In this document: positions 44,201 to 52,661 of the stretch, one piece after another
Layout: every line of letters starts with the position of its first letter
How positions within the stretch are numbered: position 1 is the stretch's first letter
Source: Arthrobacter sp. Leaf69
Lineage (GTDB): Bacteria; Actinomycetota; Actinomycetes; Actinomycetales; Micrococcaceae
Assembly (NCBI RefSeq): GCF_001422645.1
Contig: NZ_LMLR01000001.1
Coordinates: forward strand, 853,294 to 917,293
Direction: 5' to 3'
DNA length: 64,000 nucleotides
Position numbers and translations under genes: made by a program
The notes under the pieces: generated by a model
What the model saw: the letters and a program-made list of their open reading frames with translations, nothing else
Told to the model about the DNA's origin: nothing
Databases searched by the model: none

Positions 44201-44609
44201 GGAAATCGCTGATGCTGCCCGCGATGGCCTGGGGCTGGACGTCGTCCGGCAGCGACCGCTTGGCGTTGGAGATGGCCCGGTCGATCTGGTTCCTCGCGCG
44301 GTCCAGGTTCGAACCATAGGTGAAGGCCAGGCTGATCTGGGAAACCCCGTTGCGGGAGGTGGACGACGTCGACTCCAGGCCCTCAACGCCTTTGAGCGCG
44401 GTCTCCAGCGGAGCGCTGATCTGCTTGTCCACGACTTCGGGCGAGGCGCCCGGCATCGAGGTGATGACCGTGATCTGCGGGAACTCGATGGACGGGATGA
44501 GCTCCTGCTTGAGCGAGGACATCGTGATCACGCCGAACACCGACGCGAAGACGGTGATCAGCGCGATCAGTGCCCGGTTTGCCAGCGACAGCTTTGCGAG
44601 CCGGAACAT
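41289..44609 (-). CDS. HAE1/SwrC-like RND efflux permease
   Basis: An 1106-aa RND transporter. It starts LAKLSLANRALIALITVFASV, has two large extracellular porter regions, and the motif IGRVVDDSIVVIENIKRH near residue 400 with the proton-relay Asp pair; ITHGARQRLRPILMTALAT lies in the second half. AcrB-type proteins of diderms need outer-membrane partners; none is expected or seen here, so it resembles SwrC/YerP of Gram-positives. A Thr/Ala/Arg-rich stretch (TARE, TARS, TARD units) of about 40 residues extends the central cytoplasmic linker. Substrates unknown; lipids or surfactin-like compounds are possible. Confidence 0.88.
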   Translation of the reverse strand: MFRLAKLSLANRALIALITVFASVFGVITMSSLKQELIPSIEFPQITVITSMPGASPEVVDKQISAPLETALKGVEGLESTSSTSRNGVSQISLAFTYGSNLDRARNQIDRAISNAKRSLPDDVQPQAIAGSISDFPIVFLAVSSDKPLSELNADLARLTVPQLQKLNGVRGAEVTGGATQHIQILPRPAAMAASGASIQSIREALTNNGDLVPAGTIEDQGKTLSLQIGSPVDSLDAIKALPLGGAGKAATIGSVADVSIAEDARTSITRTNGKETLALSVTKKPEGDTVGISHAVKDALPQLEAELGSNARFTPIFDQAPFIEKSIKDLTTEGLLGLGFAVGVILVFLMSVRATLVTAVSIPLSLLITFIGLSATGYSLNILTLGALTIAIGRVVDDSIVVIENIKRHLSYGEAKITAIQTSIREVAGAITASTLTTVAVFLPIAFVAGLAGELFRPFALTVTIALLSSLLVSLTIVPVLAYWFLRNPADNPGTARETTARSATAPDATARDTAGRESTARDIAAKAHEAEQRTVLQRGYLPILTKTQKHPVVTLIAAVLVLGATAAMTPLLATDLLGNSGENSMTVRQALPAGTSLSEASAAAVKVEDVLWEIDGVKDVQVTTGNAQTGFSALLSSGASNSTFTVVTEEKANQAQLKDTVRSELAGIPDSGKITVGSQQGGFGTSSTVDITLKAATTADLRTASDAMVKAMDGVPGASEVATNLAASQPVVQVKVDRAKAVAAGLTEEQVAGVLASTISPIPAGTVRIDTNDFPVRIGEGTRFTSIDAVKRTPLPTAAGPVPLSSIAAVEQVDVPVSITASNGQRTARVSVTPSGANLGAVSTEVQARLKTVQLPPGVTAEIGGATTQQAESFGQLGLALLAAIAIVYVIMVATFKSLVQPLILLVSVPFAATGAIGLLLITGVPLGLPALIGMLMLVGIVVTNAIVLIDLINQYRQPRNGEPGMNVADAITHGARQRLRPILMTALATVFALTPMALGLTGGGGFISQPLAIVVIGGLISSTALTLVLVPVLYRLVEGRRERKALTKAAAGTGAGSGAGSGAGADAGLARAGARGRRAAPGAVPDDFPDDLPEDARVPSGSQ

Positions 44610-44696
44610 CTCATGGTCTCCTGATGGGTCGGCGGACGTTGTTCAACGGGATCTAAGCTGCAAAGCGATCAAGACGGCCTTAACCCGGAGCGGGCG

Positions 44697-46202
44697 TCAG
44701 CCGCGCGAGGCGTTGACCGTGTCCAGCTGGAGTGCCTTGGCGGTGTCGGCTTCAAGCTTGGCGGCGAGGTCCGGGTTCTCGTTGAGCTTGACGCCGTAGC
44801 CGGGCATCATCTCCTTGAACTTGGACTGCCAGCCCTTGAACTGCTTGGGGAAGGACTTCTGGAGCAGTTCGATCATGATGGGCACTGCGGTGGACGCGCC
44901 CGGGGACGCACCCAGCAGGGCGCCGATGGAGCCGTCGCGGCCGGCGATGACTTCGGTGCCGAACTGGAGCACGCCGCCCTTCTTCGGATCCTTCTTGATG
45001 ATCTGTACACGCTGCCCGGCGGTGATGAGTTCCCAGTCGCCGTCCTGTGCCGCTGGGTAGTACTCGCGCAGGGCTTCCACCTTGGCACCGTGCCGCTTGG
45101 CGACTTCCTTGACCAGGTACGCGGTGAGGTCCATGTTGTCCTTGGCCACGGCCAGCATCGGGATGATGTTGGAGGGCCGGATGGACAGCGGCAGATCCAG
45201 GTAGGAGCCGTTCTTCAGGAAGTTCGTGGAGAAGCCGGCGTACGGGCCGAACAGCAGGGAGCGCTTGCCGTTGACGTAGCGGGTGTCCAGGTGCGGGACG
45301 GACATCGGCGGGGCGCCGACGGAGGCCTGGCCGTAGACCTTGGCGCTGTGCTGGGCCGCGAGCGTCTCGTCGGTGCAGCGGAAGAACTGCCCGGAGACGG
45401 GGAACCCGCCGAAGCCTTTGCTTTCCGGAATGCCGGAGGCCTGCAGCAGGTGCAGGGCGCCGCCGCCGGCGCCGACAAAGACGAACTTCGCGCGGATCGA
45501 CCCGTGTTCGCCGGACGTGGGGTGTTTGATCGACAGGTCCCAGCCGCCGCCGGGGGCGCGCTTGATCCCGGAGACGTCGTGGCCGTAGTTGACCTCCACA
45601 CCGTTGTTGCCGAGGTAGGTGGTCAGTTCCCGGGTCAGGGCGCCGAAGTCGACGTCGGTCCCTTCCGCGGCGCGGGTGGCGGCGATGCGCTGCTTCGGGT
45701 CGCGTCCCTTGACGATCAACGGGGCCCACTTGGCGATCTGGGCGTGGTCCTCGGAGTATTCCATCGAGCGGAACAGCGGGTTCGGCTTGAGCGCCTCGTA
45801 GCGCGTGCGCAGGAACTTGGTGTTGTCCTCGCCGATCACAAAGCTCATGTGCGGGACGGTGTTGATGAAGCCCTTGGGGGAGCCGATCATGCCGTTCGTG
45901 ACCAGGTGGGACCAGAACTGGCGGGACAGCTGGAACTGCTCGTTGATGAGGAGCGCCTTGGCGGGGTCCACGGAGCCGTCTTTGGCGGCGGGGGAGTAAT
46001 TAAGCTCACACAGCGCCGCGTGTCCGGTGCCGGCGTTGTTCCAGGGGCCGGAGCTCTCCAGGCCGGGCTCGTCCAGCTTCTCGAACAGGGAGATCGTCCA
46101 GTTCGGCTCGAGCTGCTTCAGGAAGGCACCGAGGGTGGCGCTCATGATGCCGCCGCCAATCAGGACGACGTCGGCATGTTGGGTCTTGGAAATGAAAGTC
46201 AC
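44697..46202 (-). CDS. mqo: Malate:quinone oxidoreductase
   Basis: Membrane-associated FAD enzyme oxidising malate to oxaloacetate with electrons to menaquinone, a TCA-cycle step. The 501-aa protein has the FAD motif [15 protein letters not shown] near residue 10, [27 protein letters not shown] (in part, residues 40-65) and [13 protein letters not shown] near the C terminus. GTG 46202 is chosen because GGAGA lies upstream and the conserved N terminus begins there; 12 further codons are open. It lies downstream of a solute-binding lipoprotein on the same strand. Confidence 0.94.
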   Translation of the reverse strand: MTFISKTQHADVVLIGGGIMSATLGAFLKQLEPNWTISLFEKLDEPGLESSGPWNNAGTGHAALCELNYSPAAKDGSVDPAKALLINEQFQLSRQFWSHLVTNGMIGSPKGFINTVPHMSFVIGEDNTKFLRTRYEALKPNPLFRSMEYSEDHAQIAKWAPLIVKGRDPKQRIAATRAAEGTDVDFGALTRELTTYLGNNGVEVNYGHDVSGIKRAPGGGWDLSIKHPTSGEHGSIRAKFVFVGAGGGALHLLQASGIPESKGFGGFPVSGQFFRCTDETLAAQHSAKVYGQASVGAPPMSVPHLDTRYVNGKRSLLFGPYAGFSTNFLKNGSYLDLPLSIRPSNIIPMLAVAKDNMDLTAYLVKEVAKRHGAKVEALREYYPAAQDGDWELITAGQRVQIIKKDPKKGGVLQFGTEVIAGRDGSIGALLGASPGASTAVPIMIELLQKSFPKQFKGWQSKFKEMMPGYGVKLNENPDLAAKLEADTAKALQLDTVNASRG

Positions 46203-46281
46203 AATCAGTCTCCGATTAGCAGCGGGTCTGGCTGTCACAGAATATCCCGCACCGGCCTCTTACTGAAATTGGCCCCGTCCG

Positions 46282-48027
46282 TCAAGGCTTTAGCTCCACC
46301 TTTGTGAAAACTTCGTTGAGAACGGGCGACGCCGGGTACTTCACCACCCGGTCGGAGAGGGCCAGGGCCGAGATCGGGAAAGCGATCGGCACGGCGGGGA
46401 CCGAGGCGGCGATTTGGGCGTTGATGGTCTGGTACTGCTCCGTCCGCTCCTCGCCGTCGGGCAGGCCGCGGGCCCGGGCGATCTTGGAGAAGACCTGCGG
46501 GTCCTGGTAGCCGAACTCGCCGGTGTTCTCGCCGAAGAGCGGGCCGACGAAGTTGTCCGGATCGGCGTAGGAGCCGTTCCAGCCCAGCAGGTGGAGGGCG
46601 TGGTCCCCGGGGGACGTGACCTTCTGCAGGTAGCCGTCGGACCACTCGACGGGCACCGGCTTGATGTTCAGCCCGACGGCGGTCAGCTGTTTGCTGATTT
46701 CCGCGTAGACCTTTTCCGGCGTCGGAAGGTAGGGCCTGGTGACGTTCAACGGGTAGTAGAACTTCAGTTCCTGGCCGTTGTAGCCGGCCTCGGCGAGGAG
46801 TTCCTTGGCTTTCGCCGGGTTGTGGCCCAGGGCCGGAGCGTTGTTGTTGAAGCCGCTGAGCTTGGGCGGGACGAACTGCGTTGCCTCGGCGGTGTTGTCA
46901 ATGAAGAACCTGCGGATCAGCGTGTCCTTGTCCAGGGCCATTTCGATCGCCTGGCGGACCTTGATGTTGCGCAGGATGGGCACTTCCTGGTTCATGCCCA
47001 CGTACATGACGGAGAAGGGATCCCGCTGGACAATCTGCTGTCCGCGTTTCACCAGCTGGTCGAAGTTGCCGATGGTCACGGCGTCGTACGCGTCAATCTT
47101 GCCGTCCAGCAGGGCCTGCATGCGGGTCTGGGTGTGATCGTAGGTGACAAAGTTGATGGTGCCGATCTGGCCTTTGTCGCCCCAGTAGTCCTTGTTGCTG
47201 GCGAGGGTAATGCTGCTCGGATCCCAGGACTTGAAGACGTAGGGGCCGGTTCCCACCGGATGAAGCCCGTACGCGGAGACGGGCTGGCCGTCGCGGCTCT
47301 GGTTGAGCTCATCGGCGTTTTTGGACGCAAGGGCCTTGGGCGAGGAGATGGCGAAGGCGGGCAGCGTGAGGGCCTGCAGGAATCCGGTGAAGGGCTGGGT
47401 CAGGTCGATCCTGACGTTGTCCGGTGACAGGGCGGTGCATCCCTTGTAGATGGACAGGGACGCCTGATCGGCGTGGGCCTTGAAAACGCCCTTGAACGTG
47501 GTTCCGGGAGCCTGCTTCCGGAGCGCCTCGGGGAACTTGAACCAGCGGTCGAAGTTGCTGCAGACTGCGGCGGCGTCGAAGGCCGTCCCGTCCTGGAACG
47601 TCACCTTCTCGCGCAGTTTAAACGTGTAGGACCGGCCTTCAGCGCTGGTGGTCCACTCGGTGGCCAGCAGCGGCGTGGGCTGTCCCGTGGTCTGGTCCAC
47701 GCCGACCAGTCCCTCCAGGACCTGGCGTGTGATCCGGTAGGACTCGATGTCGGAGACCACAGCCGGATCCAGCCCGAGCGGCTGGGAGGCCGTGCCGAAG
47801 TTGAACACCGCGCTGGGGGCGGCGTCCGACGAGCTGGGCGAGGCGGTGGCGGAGCCCGGGCCGGGGCCGGGGGTTCCGGTGCAGGCGGCGAGGGGCAGTG
47901 CCAGGAGCACGGCCACGCCGGCAGCCATGCGGCGCACTGCGCCGGTCCGCACTCCACTGGCGTGCGCACTGCCGGCCTGCAGTCTGCTGCGGCGCAGGGC
48001 GCGGCTGGGCACTGTACTTCTGGGCAC
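46282..48027 (-). CDS. Solute-binding lipoprotein of ABC transporter (family 5)
   Basis: A 581-aa SBP_bac_5 protein that binds peptides, nickel or other solutes for an ABC importer. A long basic leader precedes the signal helix (RRMAAGVAVLLALPLAAC) with lipobox near residue 49, then a Gly/Pro/Ser linker. The domain contains YTFKLREKVTFQDGTAFDAA and VGTGPYVFKSWDP, family hallmarks. No permease or ATPase gene flanks it, so it is an orphan. GTG 48027 is assumed; a shorter start at the Met before the signal helix is possible. Confidence 0.88.
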   Translation of the reverse strand: MPRSTVPSRALRRSRLQAGSAHASGVRTGAVRRMAAGVAVLLALPLAACTGTPGPGPGSATASPSSSDAAPSAVFNFGTASQPLGLDPAVVSDIESYRITRQVLEGLVGVDQTTGQPTPLLATEWTTSAEGRSYTFKLREKVTFQDGTAFDAAAVCSNFDRWFKFPEALRKQAPGTTFKGVFKAHADQASLSIYKGCTALSPDNVRIDLTQPFTGFLQALTLPAFAISSPKALASKNADELNQSRDGQPVSAYGLHPVGTGPYVFKSWDPSSITLASNKDYWGDKGQIGTINFVTYDHTQTRMQALLDGKIDAYDAVTIGNFDQLVKRGQQIVQRDPFSVMYVGMNQEVPILRNIKVRQAIEMALDKDTLIRRFFIDNTAEATQFVPPKLSGFNNNAPALGHNPAKAKELLAEAGYNGQELKFYYPLNVTRPYLPTPEKVYAEISKQLTAVGLNIKPVPVEWSDGYLQKVTSPGDHALHLLGWNGSYADPDNFVGPLFGENTGEFGYQDPQVFSKIARARGLPDGEERTEQYQTINAQIAASVPAVPIAFPISALALSDRVVKYPASPVLNEVFTKVELKP

Positions 48028-48160
48028 TCGGTAATCACCTCGGGGGATTGGATGGACCGCCGGCTGCGGAACAGGCTCATTCTAGTTGACCCGCCCGGGC
48101 GGTAGCTGGGAGCCCAGTAGCGCCATCAGCCGCGGCCGAGTCCACAGGCGGCGGCAGGCA

Positions 48161-48197
48161 AAACGAAAGCCCGCACCAGGGGTGCGGGCCTTCGTTT
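48161..48197 (-). terminator. Intrinsic terminator of fasciclin gene
   Basis: AAACGAAAGCCCGCACC and GGTGCGGGCCTTCGTTT pair over 17 bp with one mismatch and a 3-nt loop; the minus-strand arm ends in TTTCGTTTT. It lies 57 bases beyond the fasciclin stop. Confidence 0.85.
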
Positions 48198-48253
48198 CTC
48201 CCAGATGGTCCAGTGAGTCAGGCTGGAACCGGAGCAGGAGCGTTTAGCGGAGC

Positions 48254-48925
48254 CTACTTGGGCATCAGGACGGAGTCCACCATGTAGACCGTGGCGTTGG
48301 CGGTCATGACGCCGCCGCAGACCACGTTGGCGCCGTCAACCTTGAGTGCGTCCTTGGTGCCGGTCACGGTCACGGAACCGCCCTGGACCGTCTTGTGGGT
48401 GCCGACGATCTCGTCCGGGCTGATCTTGCCGGGGACTACGTGGTAGGTCAGGATCTTGCTGAGCAGGGCATCGTCCGTCTTCAGCGTGTTGATCGTGGCG
48501 GCGTCGATCTTCTTGAAGGCGTCGTCCGTCGGTGCGAAGACAGTGAATTCGCTGCCGTTCAGGGTGTCCACCAGGTCAACCTTCGGGTTGAGCTTGCCGG
48601 AAACTGCGGCCGTCAGTGTGGTGAGGATCGGGTTGTTGGACGCCGCGACCGCTACCGGGTCGAGGGCCATTCCGGAGACGGAGCCGGCGCCGCTGGGAAC
48701 CTTCTCGGCGTAGGCGGCGCAGCCGGAACCGACGAGGTTGGCGGCCGGATCCATGGCTGCCGAGCTGGCGGACGGCGACGGTGCCATGCTCGATTCCATC
48801 GGAGCGGAGGCCGGAGCCGAGGAGTTGGGGGCCGCGGTGGTGGATCCGCCACAGGCGGTGAGGCTGAGCATGGCTGCAGCAGCGATTCCTGCTACGGAAA
48901 GAGTCGTGCGCTTGATGGTCTGCAT
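48254..48925 (-). CDS. Fasciclin-domain lipoprotein
   Basis: A 223-aa exported lipoprotein similar to mycobacterial MPT70/MPT83. The signal peptide ends in lipobox LTAC near residues 22-25; a Ser/Ala/Pro linker follows, then a FAS1 domain with [16 protein letters not shown] (H1 box) near residue 130 and the C-terminal [10 protein letters not shown] (H2 box). FAS1 domains mediate adhesion or ligand binding at the cell surface. ATG 48925 follows AAAGGAG at good spacing. A strong terminator follows. Confidence 0.93.
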   Translation of the reverse strand: MQTIKRTTLSVAGIAAAAMLSLTACGGSTTAAPNSSAPASAPMESSMAPSPSASSAAMDPAANLVGSGCAAYAEKVPSGAGSVSGMALDPVAVAASNNPILTTLTAAVSGKLNPKVDLVDTLNGSEFTVFAPTDDAFKKIDAATINTLKTDDALLSKILTYHVVPGKISPDEIVGTHKTVQGGSVTVTGTKDALKVDGANVVCGGVMTANATVYMVDSVLMPK

Positions 48926-49256
48926 TTCGGTTTCTCCTTTGTTGTGCCGATCATTGCCGCGGCGAACTGTTGCCGCTTTGGCCCTTTTCCGACTTGTGGG
49001 CACCGACCCTTGGTTGGTGTCTCAATGGGTATTCGCGGGCTGGGGGGAAACGGATGGGTGTGGGATGGAAATTCTTTTTGTTGGGTCGCTTTATGCCGGA
49101 TTATGAGGTGGATTAGCGGCCGAATTGGGCCTGCTATTGGGTGATTTACGGCCGGACTGGCCCGGTTTTGCGGGGTTTCTGGCGGAGGTGGGTGCAGGCG
49201 CGGCGATTCGGGCCGCCAATACCGGGCCAGACCCGCAGGAAAGGGCGGCTAACCAG

Positions 49257-49292
49257 AAAGAGAGCCCCGGTCCGAAGACCGGGACTCTCTTT
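49257..49292 (-). terminator. Terminator downstream of tRNA-Leu
   Basis: AAAGAGAG-CCCCGGT and ACCGGG-ACTCTCTTT form a long near-perfect stem with a 6-nt loop, directly beyond the tRNA 3' end on the minus strand. Confidence 0.85.
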
Positions 49293-49297
49293 CTATG

Positions 49298-49379
49298 TGC
49301 GCAAGGGGGGACTTGAACCCCCACGCCCGAAGGCACAGGAACCTAAATCCTGCGTGTCTGCCAATTTCACCACTCGCGC
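49298..49379 (-). tRNA. tRNA-Leu (UAG anticodon)
   Basis: A full cloverleaf is readable on the minus strand: acceptor GCGCGAG/CTTGCGC, anticodon stem CAGGA/TCCTG with loop TTTAGGT (anticodon TAG), a long variable arm around CTTCGGG as in class II tRNAs, and the T-loop GTTCAAG. Discriminator A; CCA is not encoded. Length 82 nt. Confidence 0.95.
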
Positions 49380-49535
49380 GCGGCGCCGCCGTCTGTCGGG
49401 TCCTTCGACCGTCGGGGGCGGATGCCAGGCTCCATTGTACATTTCGCGGCACACGCTGCGGCGACTTATCGCGGGGCAGCGGTCGACGGCGGCCGGCGGG
49501 GGGTTCCGGGGGTGCGCCGGGCGGAGCGGGAACAC

Positions 49536-50264
49536 CTACAGCCCGGCGACGCCCTTGCCGATCATGACGGCGCCAATGATGGCGAGGACGGCCGCGATGA
49601 TGACGTTGTAGTAGCGGTCCAGCCAGGTCCGCACAGGTTCGAGGACCCTGCGCACCGGGGTGCCGATGATGATATACGCCACCACCGGGCCCACGACGGT
49701 AATCGTGGCGATTCCCGTATAGATGAGCACGGCGGCGGACACCATACCGGGCGGGAGCGAGGAGCTGCCGATCACAACGCCGGCCGCGATGCCGAAGATC
49801 AGTTCCTTCGGATTGATCGCGGTCACCAAGAACCCCGTCCGCAGGGCTTTCGCGGGCTTCATACCGTCAAGGGCCTGCATCCACCCGGGGGTCTTCTGTT
49901 CCGCTTCACTCTTAGGCCGCGAGCGGAACTTGGAGAGCGCCAGGACGACGAACGCCACGCCCAGCAAGAGGCGGATGGCTGCGCCGAGGCGTGTACCGCC
50001 TGACCCCTGCGTGGCAGCGTCGGACAAGGCGGCCACCGCAAGCACCGTGGCCAGGACCGCGAGGACCCGGCCCGCGGCAAAGGCGATGCTCCGGCCCCTG
50101 CCGTTCGGGGAAAGGATTATCGGTAGCACCGCTATGAGCGGGAGCGGACTGGCCGCCATGCCGATGGCCTGGGGTACCAGTTCCGCAATCAGTTCCAGCA
50201 CGCTGAGGTCCAGTGCACTGATCCGTCGACGCGCTGTGCCCACCGCGGGCAGCGGAGCCCGCAT
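49536..50264 (-). CDS. GAP family (Sap-like) membrane protein
   Basis: A 242-aa protein with six predicted membrane segments, of the GAP/sulfolipid-1-addressing family related to LysE-type exporters. MAASPLPLIAVLPIILSPNGR near residue 36 and TAINPKELIFGIAAG near 148 are the family signatures. Mycobacterial members aid export of glycopeptidolipid or sulfolipid, so envelope lipid or small-molecule export is plausible. The ATG at 50264 lacks a good ribosome site; a GTG near 50206 would start at the first membrane helix. Confidence 0.82.
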   Translation of the reverse strand: MRAPLPAVGTARRRISALDLSVLELIAELVPQAIGMAASPLPLIAVLPIILSPNGRGRSIAFAAGRVLAVLATVLAVAALSDAATQGSGGTRLGAAIRLLLGVAFVVLALSKFRSRPKSEAEQKTPGWMQALDGMKPAKALRTGFLVTAINPKELIFGIAAGVVIGSSSLPPGMVSAAVLIYTGIATITVVGPVVAYIIIGTPVRRVLEPVRTWLDRYYNVIIAAVLAIIGAVMIGKGVAGL

Positions 50265-50433
50265 CCGTCGTCGGCACCGGTTTCCTCCTCAGGATTCCGT
50301 ATCCACTGGGTTCCAGGGCCTGATCCGCTCCATGAACCCGGAGGGACCTGGACTTTCAGCGAATGTAAGCCGGAGCGCGGCGTCGACACATCACCCAAGG
50401 GGTGAGTGCCGGCAGCCCAGTGGTCAGGAGTCT

Positions 50434-50907
50434 TCAGGCGTCGATTTTGAGGTCCCGGCGGAGTTTGGCGACATGCCCGGTGGCCCTGACGTTATATTGC
50501 GCGACGGCGACCTTCCCGTCGGGGTCCACCACCACCGTGGACCGGATCAGTCCCTGGTACGTCTTGCCGTAGTTTTTCTTCTCGCCCCAGGCCGCGTAGG
50601 CCTCGGCGACGGCGTGGTCCGGATCGGACAGCAGGGGGAAGTCCAGTCCTTCCGCAGCTGCGAACTTGGCCAGCTTGTCCACCGGATCGGGGGAGATGCC
50701 CACCACGTCGTAACCGGCCTGCCGCAGGGATGCCAGGGAATCCCGGAAATCGCAGGCCTGCTTCGTGCAGCCCGGGGTGGACGCCGCCGGGTAGAAATAG
50801 ACCACGGTGCTGCGGCCCCGGAAGTCCGCGAGGGAGACTTCGTGCCCCTCGGCGTCCTTCAGGGTGAAAGCTGGCGCCGGATCACCGGGGATGAGTCGTT
50901 CAGGCAA
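50434..50907 (-). CDS. bcp: Thioredoxin-dependent thiol peroxidase (Bcp/PrxQ)
   Basis: A 157-aa peroxiredoxin that reduces hydroperoxides in the cytoplasm. STPGCTKQACDFRDS (residues 43-57) contains the peroxidatic and resolving cysteines five residues apart, the atypical 2-Cys BCP pattern. The TTG start at 50907 is supported by AAGGAG six bases upstream; the protein begins ERLIPGDPAPAFTL as in the family. It is divergent from a MarR regulator, which might sense oxidants (inference). Confidence 0.93.
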   Translation of the reverse strand: MPERLIPGDPAPAFTLKDAEGHEVSLADFRGRSTVVYFYPAASTPGCTKQACDFRDSLASLRQAGYDVVGISPDPVDKLAKFAAAEGLDFPLLSDPDHAVAEAYAAWGEKKNYGKTYQGLIRSTVVVDPDGKVAVAQYNVRATGHVAKLRRDLKIDA

Positions 50908-51015
50908 GTTGTGCTCCTTCTCGGGGTGGACGCGGTGTGGCTTCTTGGTGGCGATATACCAGCCTAGTGAGAGTCGGTGGCCGCGCCGAATCGTACGCTC
51001 GCTATACTCTTTGGT

Positions 51016-51498
51016 ATGCCTGATATGGATCGCTGGCCCACGGGCCGCCTATTGTCCACGGCAGCACGCCTTGTTGAACACTCCTGGAACGAAAAATTGG
51101 GGGCCATTGGCCTGACCCATGCCGGGGTCATCGCGATGGAAGTGCTCTCCGTCAACGGACCGATGACCCAGGCCCAACTTGCCCAATTGGTGCGCGTACA
51201 GGCGCAGACCATGGGCAAGACCCTCAGCCGGCTGGAAGCCCACGGCCATATCTCCCGCCAGCGCAGCGCCTCCGACCGCCGCAGCCACGTGGTGTCCCTG
51301 ACAGACCGCGGCCGCGAGGCGGTTGCCCAGGCCGCAGACATGGAACGTTCCGTGCTCGCTGCCGCCTCCATCGATCCGGACGTCCTCAGGCAGGAGCTAC
51401 AGGCGGTGGTCACCGAACTGGCCACCAAGATTTCCTCTCCTGAGGTGAAAGCAATCGTCGCTACACAGGATCCGAGCCTGCCCGTCGAGGCTAACTAG
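51016..51498 (+). CDS. MarR family transcriptional regulator
   Basis: A 160-aa winged-helix protein with QAQLAQLVRVQAQTMGKTLSRLEAHGHI as the recognition region (span only, residues 53-80) and the wing SASDRRSHVVSLT. ATG 51016 follows TATACT (51003-51008) by seven bases, so it is leaderless. ATAC-TCTTTG-GTAT covers the -10 and start and could be its own operator. There is no cysteine in the N-terminal region, so it is not an OhrR-type peroxide sensor of the usual kind. Divergent from bcp. Confidence 0.87.
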   Translation: MPDMDRWPTGRLLSTAARLVEHSWNEKLGAIGLTHAGVIAMEVLSVNGPMTQAQLAQLVRVQAQTMGKTLSRLEAHGHISRQRSASDRRSHVVSLTDRGREAVAQAADMERSVLAAASIDPDVLRQELQAVVTELATKISSPEVKAIVATQDPSLPVEAN

Positions 51499-51592
51499 GC
51501 GGCCATTTCGCCGACGCACGGTGCCCGACGTCGAACATCCCGCCTTCGGTGCGGCGAGGCGCCCCTCCTCCGGCAAGTAGCCCGGTGCCCCA

Positions 51593-51613
51593 AACGAGTA
51601 CAGATTACTCGTT
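51593..51613. promoter_or_regulatory. Perfect 8-bp inverted repeat
   Basis: AACGAGTA, a 5-bp centre CAGAT, and TACTCGTT make a 21-bp palindrome in the 148-bp gap between the MarR gene and a small ORF. Shape and spacing suit a dimeric repressor such as MarR; there is no T-tract. Confidence 0.55.
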
Positions 51614-51646
51614 CCGACTCGGGAGCTCCGGAGGAGCATTGGGCCC

Positions 51647-51835
51647 ATGACTAGCTACGTTCTCGAAGCGAGATCCCTGGAACATCGCTGCCAGTGCTGT
51701 GGTGAATTTGCTGATGCCGTGTTCTGTGAAGGGTGCGACCCGCACCCCGCAGGCACCGAAGCATCAGCGCCGGCCGTGGCGGGACCACACGAGCACACCG
51801 GCAAAAGGCAATCCATTCCCCGTCGTAGACACTGA
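51647..51835 (+). CDS. Small zinc-ribbon-like protein, unknown
   Basis: A 62-aa ORF with two CxxC pairs (CQCC and CEGC, residues 15-31) that could bind zinc, followed by a Pro/His/Arg-rich tail. GGAGGAG lies about 11 bases before ATG 51647, a slightly long spacing. The palindrome at 51593-51613 is just upstream. No homologue is recognised; coding status is plausible because of the cysteine pattern. Confidence 0.45.
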   Translation: MTSYVLEARSLEHRCQCCGEFADAVFCEGCDPHPAGTEASAPAVAGPHEHTGKRQSIPRRRH

Positions 51836-51906
51836 TCCCGAGGCCCTTCGAGCCGCGTCCCGTGTCCCTCACCGGTGCGGGCCCCGACTGCGAATAGGCT
51901 CAAGGG

Positions 51907-52047
51907 ATGGACACGAACCCGATTGCTGAGCTGGAAGGGCAGACCTCGATCAACGAGTTGCTCGACGAGCCCGTCGGGGCGTCACCGGTGCAGTTGGCCC
52001 TGCCCATCCACTTTCAACTAGCGGTTGCTGTCCGGCGCGGAGCCTGA
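51907..52047 (+). CDS. Small protein of 46 aa, unknown
   Basis: Starts MDTNPIAELEGQTSINELLD and ends VAVRRGA. ATG 51907 follows TAGGCT (51895-51900) by exactly six bases, the leaderless spacing used by many genes here, and AAGGG could also serve as a ribosome site. Codon use is GC3-biased in the first two-thirds. It is acidic at the N terminus and has no membrane helix. Function is unknown. Confidence 0.45.
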   Translation: MDTNPIAELEGQTSINELLDEPVGASPVQLALPIHFQLAVAVRRGA

Positions 52048-52071
52048 CGGCCGCCCGTGCGCGGGGTTCGT

Positions 52072-52530
52072 TTAGTCGCATCCGCCGCCACTGTCGCCGC
52101 CGCCACAGTCACCCGAGGAATCCCCGCCGGAGCTGTAGCCTCCGTCGCCGCCGTAGCCTTGGCTGTGCGACTTCGAGTTCCTCCTGCGGGGAGTGAGCAC
52201 ACCGAAGAGCAGCACGCCGGCGGCCTGCGGATCGCCTCCTGATGCGGCAAAAGCCTTCCGCCGGTTACGGCCAAGGAGCCACAGAACAGTCAGGAACAAG
52301 GCGAAAGATAGGGCCAGGCCGGCCAGCATCGCCGCGTCGCCCGAGGGGTCCGCAGTCTCCAGGTTGAGCGCCGTGGTCAGCATGCCGCCAAGGAACACGC
52401 CGGCAGGAATTGCGAGCAGCAGCCTCCGCGCCAGCGCCCAGCGAAGACTGGACACAGCCACGGGGAGCTGCTTCGGACGGGGGCCACGCGGGCTCTTGTA
52501 GCTGCGCACGACCATCTTCGACTTGCTCAT
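52072..52530 (-). CDS. Membrane protein with Gly/Ser/Asp/Cys-rich tail
   Basis: A 152-aa protein with a basic cytoplasmic leader (SKSKMVVRSYKSPRGPRPK), two membrane helices (about residues 33-55 and 67-88), and a C-terminal tail of about 35 residues of Gly, Ser and Asp with three cysteines (GDCGGGDSGGGCD at the end). Such low-complexity Cys/Gly tails occur in small unrelated actinobacterial membrane proteins. Function is unknown. Confidence 0.65.
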   Translation of the reverse strand: MSKSKMVVRSYKSPRGPRPKQLPVAVSSLRWALARRLLLAIPAGVFLGGMLTTALNLETADPSGDAAMLAGLALSFALFLTVLWLLGRNRRKAFAASGGDPQAAGVLLFGVLTPRRRNSKSHSQGYGGDGGYSSGGDSSGDCGGGDSGGGCD

Positions 52531-52661
52531 GGCCGGCTCCCCGCCCTCACAGTTCCGGGTGCGTTGTGCAATTCATTCATTGATCCCCCAAAAAGCGTTC
52601 GGTACGTCACTGCCACGCAGTCTATGCGGCTCGACCACTTTAGGAGCCGCCTCGCTCGGGT

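Noticed and set aside
49257..49292. Considered as a regulatory hairpin of an unseen plus-strand gene
   Set aside because: It lies directly 3' of tRNA-Leu on the minus strand and is explained as its terminator.
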